Shown here in pieces: positions 10,201 to 18,298 of a DNA stretch of 34,054 nucleotides. Position 1 is the first letter of the stretch. The number at the start of each line of letters is the position of its first letter. Location: the NCBI GenBank assembly GCA_013288075.1, contig JABDCQ010000007.1:26749-60802 (forward strand). The letters run 5' to 3'. This DNA comes from Chlamydiota bacterium (GTDB lineage Bacteria; Chlamydiota; Chlamydiia; Chlamydiales; Rhabdochlamydiaceae). The translations under genes were made by a program, and so were the position numbers. The notes beneath the pieces were generated by a model, which did not search any database, was not told where the DNA came from, and saw only the letters and a list, made by a program, of their open reading frames with translations.

Positions 10201-13200
10201 AAAACTGACGCTTCCTTTGAAGGCATATTCCCCGAATACAGCGATGGGAAATACAGATTAAACTTCTTTAATGGAGAACTTAAGCATGAAGAATTTGGCG
10301 TTTTAACTAATAGACCAGGCGGAAATTATGGATTCAATAGTGTTGATACTAAATGGCTTAAACATAAGTTTTATTGGAAAAACAATAAGCAGTTGGTCTC
10401 CTTTGATGAGACACTAAAAATTCCTAATGAAGACAGAGTGGATCATTGGGAAGTAGAGCTTACTATTAAGAAAACAAAACAAAATGCCACTCCTTATATT
10501 CCAGAGGAGTCTATAGAGTCCCCTTTCGCTTTTTTAACTCATAGAAAATGGACCCTTTTTCAGTGCGAAGCCCAAGTTTTTGGTTATTATCCTGAAGAGA
10601 GGTCCCCCTATTTTGTTATAGAATCAAGCGGCCCTAATGCAATAATTAGACGTCTGACAAAAGATGCTGATCCCCTTCCTATTGTGATTACAGATCTTTC
10701 TTCTATTAATGAAGCTGACCCTCTTTACAACTTTACACTCCGCTATGCTAGAGCAAAAGAAGTCGTTTGTTTTGTAAACGAGCAAACAAGACGTATTGAA
10801 GAACTTCATTTCCTTACACTTAATCTTGAATTCAAAAGACAAACTATTGAAGGCCCCTTATTGCAAGGAAAAGAAGTCCTTAAAAGCACCGAATTTCCGG
10901 GGTTTTTCTTGGTAGAAGATGATGCAGAAAATAAAGCAGGACTCTCTTGCATAAATCATTATCAAGGAGCCTTTCTTTTGAGAAATGCTTCAGGGAAATT
11001 CTTGATTATCTTGCCAAAATCTCATCTTAAACAAAGTGAACACGACTTTGATCCGGAAATTAAACAAAATGGCCTTGTATATTCTAAATACTTTGTATTT
11101 GAAGAAACAGCCTTTGGACTTATTTCTCAAGAACAATCCGCCTATTTTTATCTAGCCCTCCTTCTAAAAATGCAACGCGACTACGTAAAAGCTTATGACT
11201 ACTTGAAAAAAGTTAAAACTACCGCTTTTTTTAATGAAAGAGACATGCAAATTCTTTATCTTTTTAGCAATTTACGTGACCGCTCTCCTGATTCCGCAGC
11301 TTTTAATTTAAAACTCCTTTTATTGATTATTGAAAACAAAAACCTATTACTAGAAGAGCAATTTACAGGTAAAACAAAGAGCAACGAATATAAAGAATTA
11401 ATTAAATGGGGAGAAAAATGCTATATAGATTACTTTAAAATTGACTCTGCTATTTCTGCTGAAATTTATCTAACAGATACACAAGAAAAGATCATTCTTT
11501 TTACCCTAAAAACCTTTATTGACTCTCAAGATCCTATCGTCAATAGCCGCTTTAATATGTTTTTTAATAGCACAAAAAAAACAGAAATCACAATTCCTTC
11601 AAGACCTGTCTCTCTAGTTCCTAAAAGCTTTCAAAATATACATCCGAGCTTTATCTCTCCAAAAAATTTAGAAAAATTCAATTTAAAAACGGCAACTAAA
11701 GAGGAAATAGAAAGATCTAAATATATTCCTCATCCTATTCGGTTACATGAGGAAGCCATTTTAGCCAATTTTCCCACCTTATATGAAATGGCAAAAAACG
11801 CTTCTCCTAATACCCCTGACCCCTTTGATTTTGTTTTAATGGCCCTTTGCAAAAGTCGAGTAAACGGACCCGTCGGTAGCGCTCTTTTTTATGTGAGGCA
11901 TTTTCCTTCTCAATTTCAGGATCTTTCCTTTAATATGAAAGATAAAGCTTCTACTATAATGGAAATAAACTCCAGAGTAGATAAACTAAAAGATAAATAC
12001 CCTCCAAATACATTATTAAATAAAACGAAAATATTCAGATTTAATAAAAAAATAGAGCTTCATTTAACACAAGAAGTTGTAACAAGAGAGGCTATACCTG
12101 AATCTAGCGCAGTTCCTAAGCCCCAAGATCTCTTAAGTCAAATCAATAAGATTTTAAACAGACCCTGTAATTTGATACGTCAAGGCGTCATAAAAGAAGT
12201 GATCTTTCAATTAAAAATGGACACTAAAAAGATTCTTTTTATTACACCTCAAATGATGATGAAAGAGGTAATTCTTAAAAATGATATAAGCTTCCTTAAA
12301 AAACATCGCCCCATGCTATCTCCTATTCAAATAGGAAATGTTTGCACTCTTGTTAAAATGTTTTATCATCAAGAGGTCTTAAAAATCAGTGGAGATGCGC
12401 CTCTTAATTACGATCCTTTAGAATATCCAGAAATCTCTTATTTTAAAATACAAGAAGGCAAACTACCAAAAGCAGAACAAATAGAGGTTTACAAATGGAT
12501 CTGTGAGCGTTTAGAAAAAAAAGAACACTGCCATTTTCAGCAGCCGGCAGGACGCGGAAAAACATCTTATCTTATACCCCTTCTAGTGCTTAGAGCTAAA
12601 CGTGTAGGGCTAATGGCTGTAATTTTTTCTACAGGCAGTATGTACTCTGTCGATAAACAAAATCTAGGAAATACCTTTAATTTATTAGGCGTAGAACTTG
12701 CCTTTGCAGAAGTTGGCTTACATATGAAGCTATCTCTTGAAGAGTTAAAACTCATCTATTTCCAGCTAGCTCAAGGAAAAAAGCAAGACAAAGCCCTCAT
12801 TATGACGCCTCAAATCTTTTACGCCCTCCATCTAATGTATTTATACGCAGCTATTAAGGAAAAAGATAAAGATAGAGTGAACTATCTAGGTAAAATTATC
12901 TATTTTTTAAAAAATGAGTGCCTTCTTATTCTTGATGAATCTCATCAGAACCTCGATGCCCTTACAAGAGCTATTTTTGGAGTAGGCAGTATTTTTAAAC
13001 TGCCGGATCATCAACAACAGCATTTTCTTTCCTTAATGCAACCAATTATAAAATTGATGGATCCCGTCTTAGGAATAGAAAAAATCAATATGAGCTTAGG
13101 TGAGCTCTATGCTAACATTTTCCATCTAGATGAGGAATTTGCCTCTTATTGGACTAATAAAAAAGCTCTTAAGCCAGAAAGACTCATTCAATGGCAAAAA

Positions 13201-15480
13201 ACAGATAAGGCCAAAGCCGATCTTATTTCTTTAACAAATTACTTCCTCTCCACTCTTTTACCCCAAATTCTCAAAATGCGCACCGAAATTGACCACTGCC
13301 AATCCCTCTACCCCGAAGAAGAATTTGAAAGTCCTTGCCACAATAAGACCCCTTCAACAGCAGAGTTTGAAGATATTTATAAAACTGCTGCTCTCTCTAT
13401 TAAAGGAACCTTTCATCGAGGCCTCTCTAAATTGCAGGTGAGCAAATTTCTTACAACCCTATTAAAAGAGCATAATAATGAGGTCAAAGGAGGAATCGAA
13501 AACACAGATCCCAACGCAAAGCTAAGAAGCTGGCTTGTAGGATCTAAATACGAGGATCTCTCTCTTGAAGACATTAATTTTGCAGATCCCACAATAATGG
13601 AAGAGTTAACTTTTATTTTAAAAAGGAATCCTTTAGTCATTGCCCTATATCTTCTAACTACTATTCTTCCCCAGATTAGCTCCACCTCTTCTGAGCAGCT
13701 TATTTCAACGCCTTCTCATCTGCTAAGTGGTTTTGCGACATCTATTAGCTGCAGCGCAACGCCGCTGCGCCCTATTGCCTACCCCCAAGCAATTAAAAGT
13801 TTTTATAAAGATCCCTTTTTTGAAAGCAATGTTCTTGCGCAATTAAGAGCCCCTCAAAATGCAAGACAACTGTTTGTTAAAGATGCCTCAGTCTTCTTTC
13901 AAGAGATGATGAAAGAGCAAAATAAAGAGCTCTTTAATTCCGCTACTATGTTTATTGATCCTCGAGGCTTTTTCTCCGACTTTAATAATCATACAGTAGC
14001 CAAGGTATGGCTAGAGGCTTCTCAATTAGATGGAGTCATTTTCTTTAATGAAGAAAGAGTTCTTAAAGTAGATAGGGAAGAAAAACCCAAGCTGTTAGAT
14101 AAACAAGGCAAAATCACAGATTACACAGGCGTTATGCCTCAAGGAAAAATAGGGATTTATTTTGATGCCGCCCATTCAGAAGCAGCAAATGTGATAGGAG
14201 ATCCTAATGCAATTATCTTATTTTTTCTCTCAAAGGGCCTAACTAAATCGCGTAAAATTCAAGCTGTTATGCGAGCAAGAGGTTTCCTTGATAAACAATC
14301 CCTTGTATGGATTATTCCCGATGAAGTGGCATTCTTAACCAAAACAGATGTTCCTTCTATTGAAGAGTGGACAGAAAAAAATGAAAATGAAGAAATGGGA
14401 AAAAGGGTTATTTTAAATGCCTTCCAAGAAATTGCCTTTAAAATTCAGAATCTGGCTTCAACTGAAATAGAAAAGGCTCATAAAATAGATCCTCAGATAG
14501 CTATGACTCTTATGCAAAAATACAGCAAAGGTTTTACTGAATTTTCTGATCACGATCCTTATAAAGCCTTTTCCGATCATGAGAAAAACGAAGATACCCG
14601 TCTTGTATTAGAAAGATACGCAAGAGAATATTACAAACTTTTCAACTATGAACTTCCTTTAGAAGAACAGCATGAATTAACAGGTGAAATTAATGACTTT
14701 ATAAGTAAGGTAGAAGAAGAAGTAAAAACAATTGCCTCAAACTTTAATAAAGCTATTTCTAAAGAGATTGAGCAGCACTGCCGCCTTTTAAACGAAACAG
14801 AGCAAATGGAGTTCCGCCCAAGAGCTGTAGATCCAATTTCTGCTGATGGGGTCTATGGTAGCGTGAATCTTATAGATCATGAATTCCCTTCCGCAGTTAA
14901 ACAAGTATTAGCTAAAGATCTTTATAACGAACCTTTAACAGAGAATTTTTATTTTGAAAAAAATCAGCTTCACACCGCCGTAAAAGGAGGTAAATCCTTA
15001 AAAGAAGATTATTTAAAGCCGATCGACTTCTTCCTGATTTTAATCGAAGATGGCCATTCTAAACCTTCTGCTATAGCTATTTCTAACGAAATCATCTCTA
15101 CGTATTTAAACGAACTTATAGATGCCCCGGAGGATGGGGGGCCATTAATTTCCCCGCACAAAGCTTTCCTTGTAACAGCAGAAGGGATGCTTGTTCAAAA
15201 AGGAAGGGGGATATTAGCCCCTTCTGAAGCTGATGTTGAAAAAATCCTCTCTTCGCTTTGGTTAAAAGATTTAGCAACCGATGCCGCATTCCTTAAAGGG
15301 CAGCTGCTTCACCCCGAAAGACTTGCAGAAAGAATTGAAAACGGATGGGGATGGAACAAATTTCATCAATTTAGGCATAAAGTCTTATCATCCCTTCCCA
15401 ATATGGAAAGCGCAGAATTAGCCGCATTAAAAAAATTCCAAAAAACCTACGGACCAAAAGCCTCCCCACCTAAGAATTAA
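7225..15480 (+). CDS. Giant DUF3638-like SF2 helicase-type ATPase protein
   Basis: 2751 residues in one uninterrupted frame. The first ~1700 residues are unrecognised, mostly mixed helical soluble sequence without signal peptide or membrane segments. The C-terminal third carries ordered superfamily 2 motifs: Walker A PAGRGKTS (Lys1779), Walker B LLILDESH (Asp1904-His1907), motif III-like SCSATP (2175-2180), YFDAAHSEA (2312-2320) and motif VI-like LTKSRKIQAVMRARG (2339-2353). The last two resemble the conserved end of the DUF3638/DUF3645 family, known mainly from large eukaryotic proteins (established, recalled without a search). The sequence predicts ATP binding and hydrolysis. The substrate, the role and whether the protein is secreted are unknown. 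A strong promoter precedes it and it stands alone between repeats. No SD is seen, so the exact start is less certain. Confidence 0.8.
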   Translation: MSNSVSIFSRLVNVFTSLATPGVADVKKISLLERIGKGTLSSLTLLPHYQERLKELEVLGKKVLELGGKFGSIDWRQFGLLNNSKLIKDTKLEGGNFFTSLQAAIQFLEDYETGSASFFALEENTDSILKDLKAALKNMLVFDALHMHLIPLESRAAIYLKHIQSQLANFKTIFLPLGYRHGVGNEGHALACRVEQDKTHVIVSFFNTGNGSDSHPVINYTETSEKVSYVFYPIYISKDLFFGEVGHAAICHLIRYMVDPPRPELASYQGSDIYDIFLMLGEVKPDLGPNVENTQANSQFSGDCPEKAIGHIIHDFLVEKLSFQDVQKVFVNYHFYSLIKAYNSYKAGNAPSYALDLIMHSAKEVGAFLIDSEQFLSEEEFTSAAAGLHEILKLKDGARYAAFNSQKQIPSLLIQKISPNFPPIPPSKPSSHSFSHAKVLPFSWPQPVFNPANFQSELEASIALLVKLPGKEALDYIKEYINALPIPQYNKEDAWDLVPLSDIRSILCNLEKLCYEALVKQQVIRVKNTLFTSKFLIISTLYAITDKLARRVKETKLKGFTSPFFPPPLTIEPNGFTTLPIEKENTRYHEVVCYFEENLKGSFPLFPISQIYVEQFIEDHKNGNVEKQRMQGKNHIAYLQQFILDSFPHASNRELTPLYIELWKDENRKYLPREVHTLYYFAYLFQTLVITGWEDCTQIPSFLTFSEELNDLGKRSIQILGSPFLKNIDPDKAFQVRNFEENGIDSSFIPFDSKAIKSLTLNDALCIRLSGELVNQYQVAEAEYRDFLRITRKENLKLFLALNWAAKRSNIILLQNKGVQKALDACFFDPGYLQKRLKEEGAPLIEKFRKFIEEGLKYYAKNRNHINTTLFLLRSGIAFEGFLKKPEYEKYREALISLLKMPFNENQKTKIIFHLIFLESESPLASFDFALLFQTSLTLSDYHDYDYQSPIWLRSHFRDFAKSIAQKMQELFKDPSYVNRACKTILENIAGVKTDASFEGIFPEYSDGKYRLNFFNGELKHEEFGVLTNRPGGNYGFNSVDTKWLKHKFYWKNNKQLVSFDETLKIPNEDRVDHWEVELTIKKTKQNATPYIPEESIESPFAFLTHRKWTLFQCEAQVFGYYPEERSPYFVIESSGPNAIIRRLTKDADPLPIVITDLSSINEADPLYNFTLRYARAKEVVCFVNEQTRRIEELHFLTLNLEFKRQTIEGPLLQGKEVLKSTEFPGFFLVEDDAENKAGLSCINHYQGAFLLRNASGKFLIILPKSHLKQSEHDFDPEIKQNGLVYSKYFVFEETAFGLISQEQSAYFYLALLLKMQRDYVKAYDYLKKVKTTAFFNERDMQILYLFSNLRDRSPDSAAFNLKLLLLIIENKNLLLEEQFTGKTKSNEYKELIKWGEKCYIDYFKIDSAISAEIYLTDTQEKIILFTLKTFIDSQDPIVNSRFNMFFNSTKKTEITIPSRPVSLVPKSFQNIHPSFISPKNLEKFNLKTATKEEIERSKYIPHPIRLHEEAILANFPTLYEMAKNASPNTPDPFDFVLMALCKSRVNGPVGSALFYVRHFPSQFQDLSFNMKDKASTIMEINSRVDKLKDKYPPNTLLNKTKIFRFNKKIELHLTQEVVTREAIPESSAVPKPQDLLSQINKILNRPCNLIRQGVIKEVIFQLKMDTKKILFITPQMMMKEVILKNDISFLKKHRPMLSPIQIGNVCTLVKMFYHQEVLKISGDAPLNYDPLEYPEISYFKIQEGKLPKAEQIEVYKWICERLEKKEHCHFQQPAGRGKTSYLIPLLVLRAKRVGLMAVIFSTGSMYSVDKQNLGNTFNLLGVELAFAEVGLHMKLSLEELKLIYFQLAQGKKQDKALIMTPQIFYALHLMYLYAAIKEKDKDRVNYLGKIIYFLKNECLLILDESHQNLDALTRAIFGVGSIFKLPDHQQQHFLSLMQPIIKLMDPVLGIEKINMSLGELYANIFHLDEEFASYWTNKKALKPERLIQWQKTDKAKADLISLTNYFLSTLLPQILKMRTEIDHCQSLYPEEEFESPCHNKTPSTAEFEDIYKTAALSIKGTFHRGLSKLQVSKFLTTLLKEHNNEVKGGIENTDPNAKLRSWLVGSKYEDLSLEDINFADPTIMEELTFILKRNPLVIALYLLTTILPQISSTSSEQLISTPSHLLSGFATSISCSATPLRPIAYPQAIKSFYKDPFFESNVLAQLRAPQNARQLFVKDASVFFQEMMKEQNKELFNSATMFIDPRGFFSDFNNHTVAKVWLEASQLDGVIFFNEERVLKVDREEKPKLLDKQGKITDYTGVMPQGKIGIYFDAAHSEAANVIGDPNAIILFFLSKGLTKSRKIQAVMRARGFLDKQSLVWIIPDEVAFLTKTDVPSIEEWTEKNENEEMGKRVILNAFQEIAFKIQNLASTEIEKAHKIDPQIAMTLMQKYSKGFTEFSDHDPYKAFSDHEKNEDTRLVLERYAREYYKLFNYELPLEEQHELTGEINDFISKVEEEVKTIASNFNKAISKEIEQHCRLLNETEQMEFRPRAVDPISADGVYGSVNLIDHEFPSAVKQVLAKDLYNEPLTENFYFEKNQLHTAVKGGKSLKEDYLKPIDFFLILIEDGHSKPSAIAISNEIISTYLNELIDAPEDGGPLISPHKAFLVTAEGMLVQKGRGILAPSEADVEKILSSLWLKDLATDAAFLKGQLLHPERLAERIENGWGWNKFHQFRHKVLSSLPNMESAELAALKKFQKTYGPKASPPKN

Positions 15481-15563
15481 CAAGATGAACAAGGATAGGC
15501 AAGATATACAGGATGAAGAGAAGAACAATTTGCTTTAAAAAATAAAAGTACGAGCAACTTCTT

Positions 15564-15653
15564 TGTCCCATTAGGGACAGTGGTATGTAGCCAGGGTGTG
15601 ACGAAGGAACCCCTGGATAAAAATGAATCTAAAAATGCACTCCATAGGAGTGC
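15564..15653. repeat. Triple-hairpin element (family C-related) after the giant gene
   Basis: Three inverted repeats in a row: TGTCCC/GGGACA (15564-15579), CCAGGG/CCCTGG (15591-15616) and GCACTCC/GGAGTGC (15637-15653). The middle one, with CGAAGG in the loop and GTAGCCAGGG beside it, is akin to the CCCAGG hairpins at 1338-1368 and in 19339-19610. Just upstream (15496-15520) is GGCAAGATATACAGGATGAAG, a motif also found near 1082 and as outer arms of the palindrome at 28016-28262. It lies between convergent genes and could terminate either. Confidence 0.55.
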
Positions 15654-15696
15654 AGGAATTTTGGACTTAGAAAATAAATTTTTAGGTTTCCCTTCG

Positions 15697-16014
15697 CTAT
15701 CCTTTTGGTTGTAAAAGTTCGATCACAGCGCCATCATGATCTTCAATAAAAGCCATATATTCATTTTCATATACACATGGATCCAAAAGAATCTTTTTTC
15801 CATGAATTGCTTTCTCTATGTCCGGAACAATAAAGCAGACATGCGCCATTTTTTGAATATGTGGATGAAGAGGGCAACCTTTTTCGAAATATATCCACTC
15901 GATACCATATTGAGATTTTTTATAATCAGATGTCCAAAGCTTATAATCAGGAAAGTAAATCATACCCTCCTTTTTAAATTGAATAGGGATGCCTATGTGG
16001 TCGTATTTCAACAT
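15697..16014 (-). CDS. VOC/glyoxalase-fold small protein
   Basis: 105 residues. It starts KYDHIGIPI (first beta strand with a His, as in glyoxalase-fold proteins). A second module begins AHVCFIVPDIEKAI and it ends AFIEDHDGAVIELLQ, where the Glu is in the position of a metal ligand in many VOC enzymes. This is one complete VOC unit of two beta-alpha-beta-beta-beta repeats, as in single-domain glyoxalase/bleomycin-resistance-type proteins. The substrate cannot be told. GAGAG lies a few bases before the ATG. It is separated from the upstream Inc-like gene by a terminator, so it is probably transcribed on its own. Confidence 0.72.
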   Translation of the reverse strand: MLKYDHIGIPIQFKKEGMIYFPDYKLWTSDYKKSQYGIEWIYFEKGCPLHPHIQKMAHVCFIVPDIEKAIHGKKILLDPCVYENEYMAFIEDHDGAVIELLQPKG

Positions 16015-16140
16015 TTTGTCTCTCAGATTATCACCTTCTTATCAAAAAATGTTTTTTATAGCGAGAGAATTGAAAAACTAACAAAAGAAAGAATTTTTTT
16101 TTGGAAGAAGGAATACAGAATAGGCTAATCAGAAAAAGAA

Positions 16141-16173
16141 AAATAACAGGATATTAGGATCATCCTGTTATTT
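16141..16173 (-). terminator. Intrinsic terminator, bidirectional
   Basis: A perfect 12-bp stem (AAATAACAGGAT / ATCCTGTTATTT) with a 9-base loop. T-rich sequence follows on both strands: a run of T on plus (16171-16179) and TTATTTTTCTTTTT on minus. It lies about 30 bp downstream of the Inc-like gene on the minus strand and separates it from the VOC gene. Confidence 0.8.
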
Positions 16174-16204
16174 TTTTTTAGGTTTAGGCGTATACGGTGC
16201 ATGA

Positions 16205-16648
16205 TTAGTCTAGGTCAAGTGCATTGTTATTTTCCATTATAGGAGGGAGACGATTAGCGGCTGCCGCACCCGTACCGTTATTCGATCTGCTATCGTTGTT
16301 ATTGTTGTTAGATTTTTCTTCAAGGCGATCTTGTATTACGGTGTTATTACTAGTATGCGCTCCGTTTGCGCTTGGACGGCAATTCATAGATTGCTCGGCT
16401 TTACGTTTGATAGATAAATAAGCTAAAGCAATTAAAGAAACTAGAGTTATAACGCCGCCGCCAATAAGCATAGGTAGGTAGGCTGAAGCTCCAAGGCCAA
16501 GGCCGCCTGTTACAGCAAAATAAACACCTGCTCCAATGGCTGCTAAAGCAACGACTAATATAGCAGCTACTATGTATTCTTTTTTTCTAGAAACGGGTAA
16601 ATCCTGAGAATGGGGAACCGGTGAATGACTTATTGGTGGTGTTGACAT
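16205..16648 (-). CDS. Inc-like inclusion membrane protein (bilobed hydrophobic domain)
   Basis: 147 residues from the ATG at 16648, chosen because AAAGGAG lies just upstream; a longer reading from 16711 has no such signal. The first ~24 residues are Pro/Ser/His rich. Two hydrophobic segments follow, at about 25-47 and 57-80, split by a short Gly-rich turn, then a basic KRK and a ~65-residue polar tail with an Asn run (NNNNN) and SNN repeats. A close pair of membrane helices with both ends on the same side is the defining pattern of chlamydial Inc proteins, which are type III secreted into the inclusion membrane. Sequence identity to a named Inc is not claimed. It is divergent from aroA and followed by a strong terminator. 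Confidence 0.65.
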   Translation of the reverse strand: MSTPPISHSPVPHSQDLPVSRKKEYIVAAILVVALAAIGAGVYFAVTGGLGLGASAYLPMLIGGGVITLVSLIALAYLSIKRKAEQSMNCRPSANGAHTSNNTVIQDRLEEKSNNNNNDSRSNNGTGAAAANRLPPIMENNNALDLD

Positions 16649-16799
16649 AATTTTTTCTCCTTTAATGTTAAAAGTGATATTTTCGCTATTAATAATAACA
16701 TTTTCATACATTTTACACTTCTAAAATAAAGAATATTGTAAAATTAAAATTTTAAACAATTGTATGGATTGAATAATTTTGATTTGCCATCTTAGAAGC

Positions 16800-18077
16800 A
16801 TGAAACTAAACATTTTTTCTAGCACACTTAAAGGAACCCTTACTGTTCCCCCTTCTAAGTCCCATACCTTAAGGGCTATTCTGTTTGCCTGCATGGCAAA
16901 AGGAACTTCTCATATCAAGCATTACCTTAAATCACCTGACACTTATAGGATGATCGATGCAGTTAGAGAACTTGGAGCATTAGTAAATGTTCAAGAAAAT
17001 TCTTTAATTATTGAGGGGGTAAAGGGAAGCATAGCGCCTAAAAAAAGAACTATTGATGCAGGGAACTCTGGCCAGGTCCTTCGTTTTATAGGAGCCTTAA
17101 GTGCTCTTAGTCCTTCTGAAACAACTCTTACAGGCGACCACTCTATTTGCCATCAAAGACCTGTAAAGGCTCTTGCCGATGCGCTTAAAGAACAAGGGGC
17201 GGTAGTTAGTTATTTAAATGAAGTGAATCACCCACCCCTTCAAATTACAGGAACAATTAGTCCAGGAAGTTTTTCATTAAGCGGAGAAGATTCCCAGCCC
17301 GTATCAGCCCTTTTAATGGCTACAGCCTTTTTAAAAGGACCTTCTCACATCTATGTCACAAGTCCTGGAGAAAAACCTTGGATTGAACTGACTTTAAGTT
17401 GGATGAAAAAATTTGGCCTTAAGGTAAAGAACAACGATTTTATGCATTACGAAGTAGAAGGAAATGCGGAATATGAAGGATTTAATACAAAGATCCCAGG
17501 AGATTTTAGCTCTGCTGCTTACCCCATTGGGGCAGCTTTAATTACAGGATCTTGCCTCACTCTTTATAATCTCGATATGCAAGATGCTCAAGGCGATAAA
17601 AAACTGATCGATACCCTTATTTTAATGGGCGCGCATATTGAAATAGAAAAAGATGCTATCCATATTAAAAATACAGGCAAGCTGGAAGGGATTAAAATAG
17701 ATGTGAACGACTTTATAGATGCTATCACGATTTTAGCTGTTATAGGATGCTTTGCCTCTTCTAAAATGGAGATTGTAAACGCCTCCATTGCAAGAAATAA
17801 GGAATCGGATAGAATTTATGCGATAGCAACAGAATTAAGAAAAATGGGAGCTACAATTGTTGAAAAAGAAGACGGGCTTATCATCTATCCCTCCATTCTT
17901 AAAGGAACAACTCTTTATAGCCACAAAGATCATAGAGTCGCCATGGCGCTCAGTGTAGCGGCATTAAAAGCAGAAGGCGAAACAATCATAGAAGATGTAG
18001 AGTGTATAAAAAAAAGCTACCCCTCATTTATAGAAGATTTTCAATCCCTTGGAGCTAACATCTATATTGTCGCATAA
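16800..18077 (+). CDS. aroA: 3-phosphoshikimate 1-carboxyvinyltransferase (EPSP synthase)
   Basis: 425 residues from the ATG at 16800; the in-frame TTG at 16779 adds seven residues without family support. It transfers enolpyruvyl from PEP to shikimate-3-phosphate, the sixth shikimate step, in the cytoplasm. Motifs are PPSKSHTLRA at 17-26 (substrate Lys20), AGNSGQVLRF (the GN-G-T-R loop), NKESDRI and DHRVAMALSVAAL near the C-terminus. The length is normal for the family. It stands upstream of aroC in the chlamydial order, but a palindrome takes the place where aroL is found in Chlamydiaceae. AGAAG just before the ATG may be a weak ribosome site. Confidence 0.95.
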   Translation: MKLNIFSSTLKGTLTVPPSKSHTLRAILFACMAKGTSHIKHYLKSPDTYRMIDAVRELGALVNVQENSLIIEGVKGSIAPKKRTIDAGNSGQVLRFIGALSALSPSETTLTGDHSICHQRPVKALADALKEQGAVVSYLNEVNHPPLQITGTISPGSFSLSGEDSQPVSALLMATAFLKGPSHIYVTSPGEKPWIELTLSWMKKFGLKVKNNDFMHYEVEGNAEYEGFNTKIPGDFSSAAYPIGAALITGSCLTLYNLDMQDAQGDKKLIDTLILMGAHIEIEKDAIHIKNTGKLEGIKIDVNDFIDAITILAVIGCFASSKMEIVNASIARNKESDRIYAIATELRKMGATIVEKEDGLIIYPSILKGTTLYSHKDHRVAMALSVAALKAEGETIIEDVECIKKSYPSFIEDFQSLGANIYIVA

Positions 18078-18095
18078 TCTTAGTACAAGAATACA

Positions 18096-18264
18096 TAGAG
18101 AGATTAAATTTTTTTCTCTTCTCTTTCTTCCTCTGTGGTTTCTTGTCTCTGTGGTTTAATCTTTAGCTAAGCTGAGCCAGCAAAAGACTTGCATTTTTTT
18201 TAACCACAGAGACAAGAAACCACAGAGGAAGAAAAGAGAGAGAGATTTTATTCCCTCTCTGTTA
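18096..18264. repeat. Long palindrome, family A copy 3
   Basis: The arms at about 18096-18158 and 18201-18264 contain the same CCACAGAGACAAGAAACC core and loop words (CTTTAGCTAA, ACTTGCATTTTTTT) as the copies at 1095 and 2739. The outer parts are less well mirrored than in those copies. It fills the 221-bp gap between aroA and aroC and may attenuate or separate their transcription. Confidence 0.8.
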
Positions 18265-18298
18265 TTCTTCTTATTATGCAACAACACCGTTAAGATCT

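Noticed and set aside
15736-16128. 130-residue plus-strand frame opposite the VOC gene
   Set aside because: The antisense strand encodes a recognisable VOC protein, while this frame has no family features and no SD.
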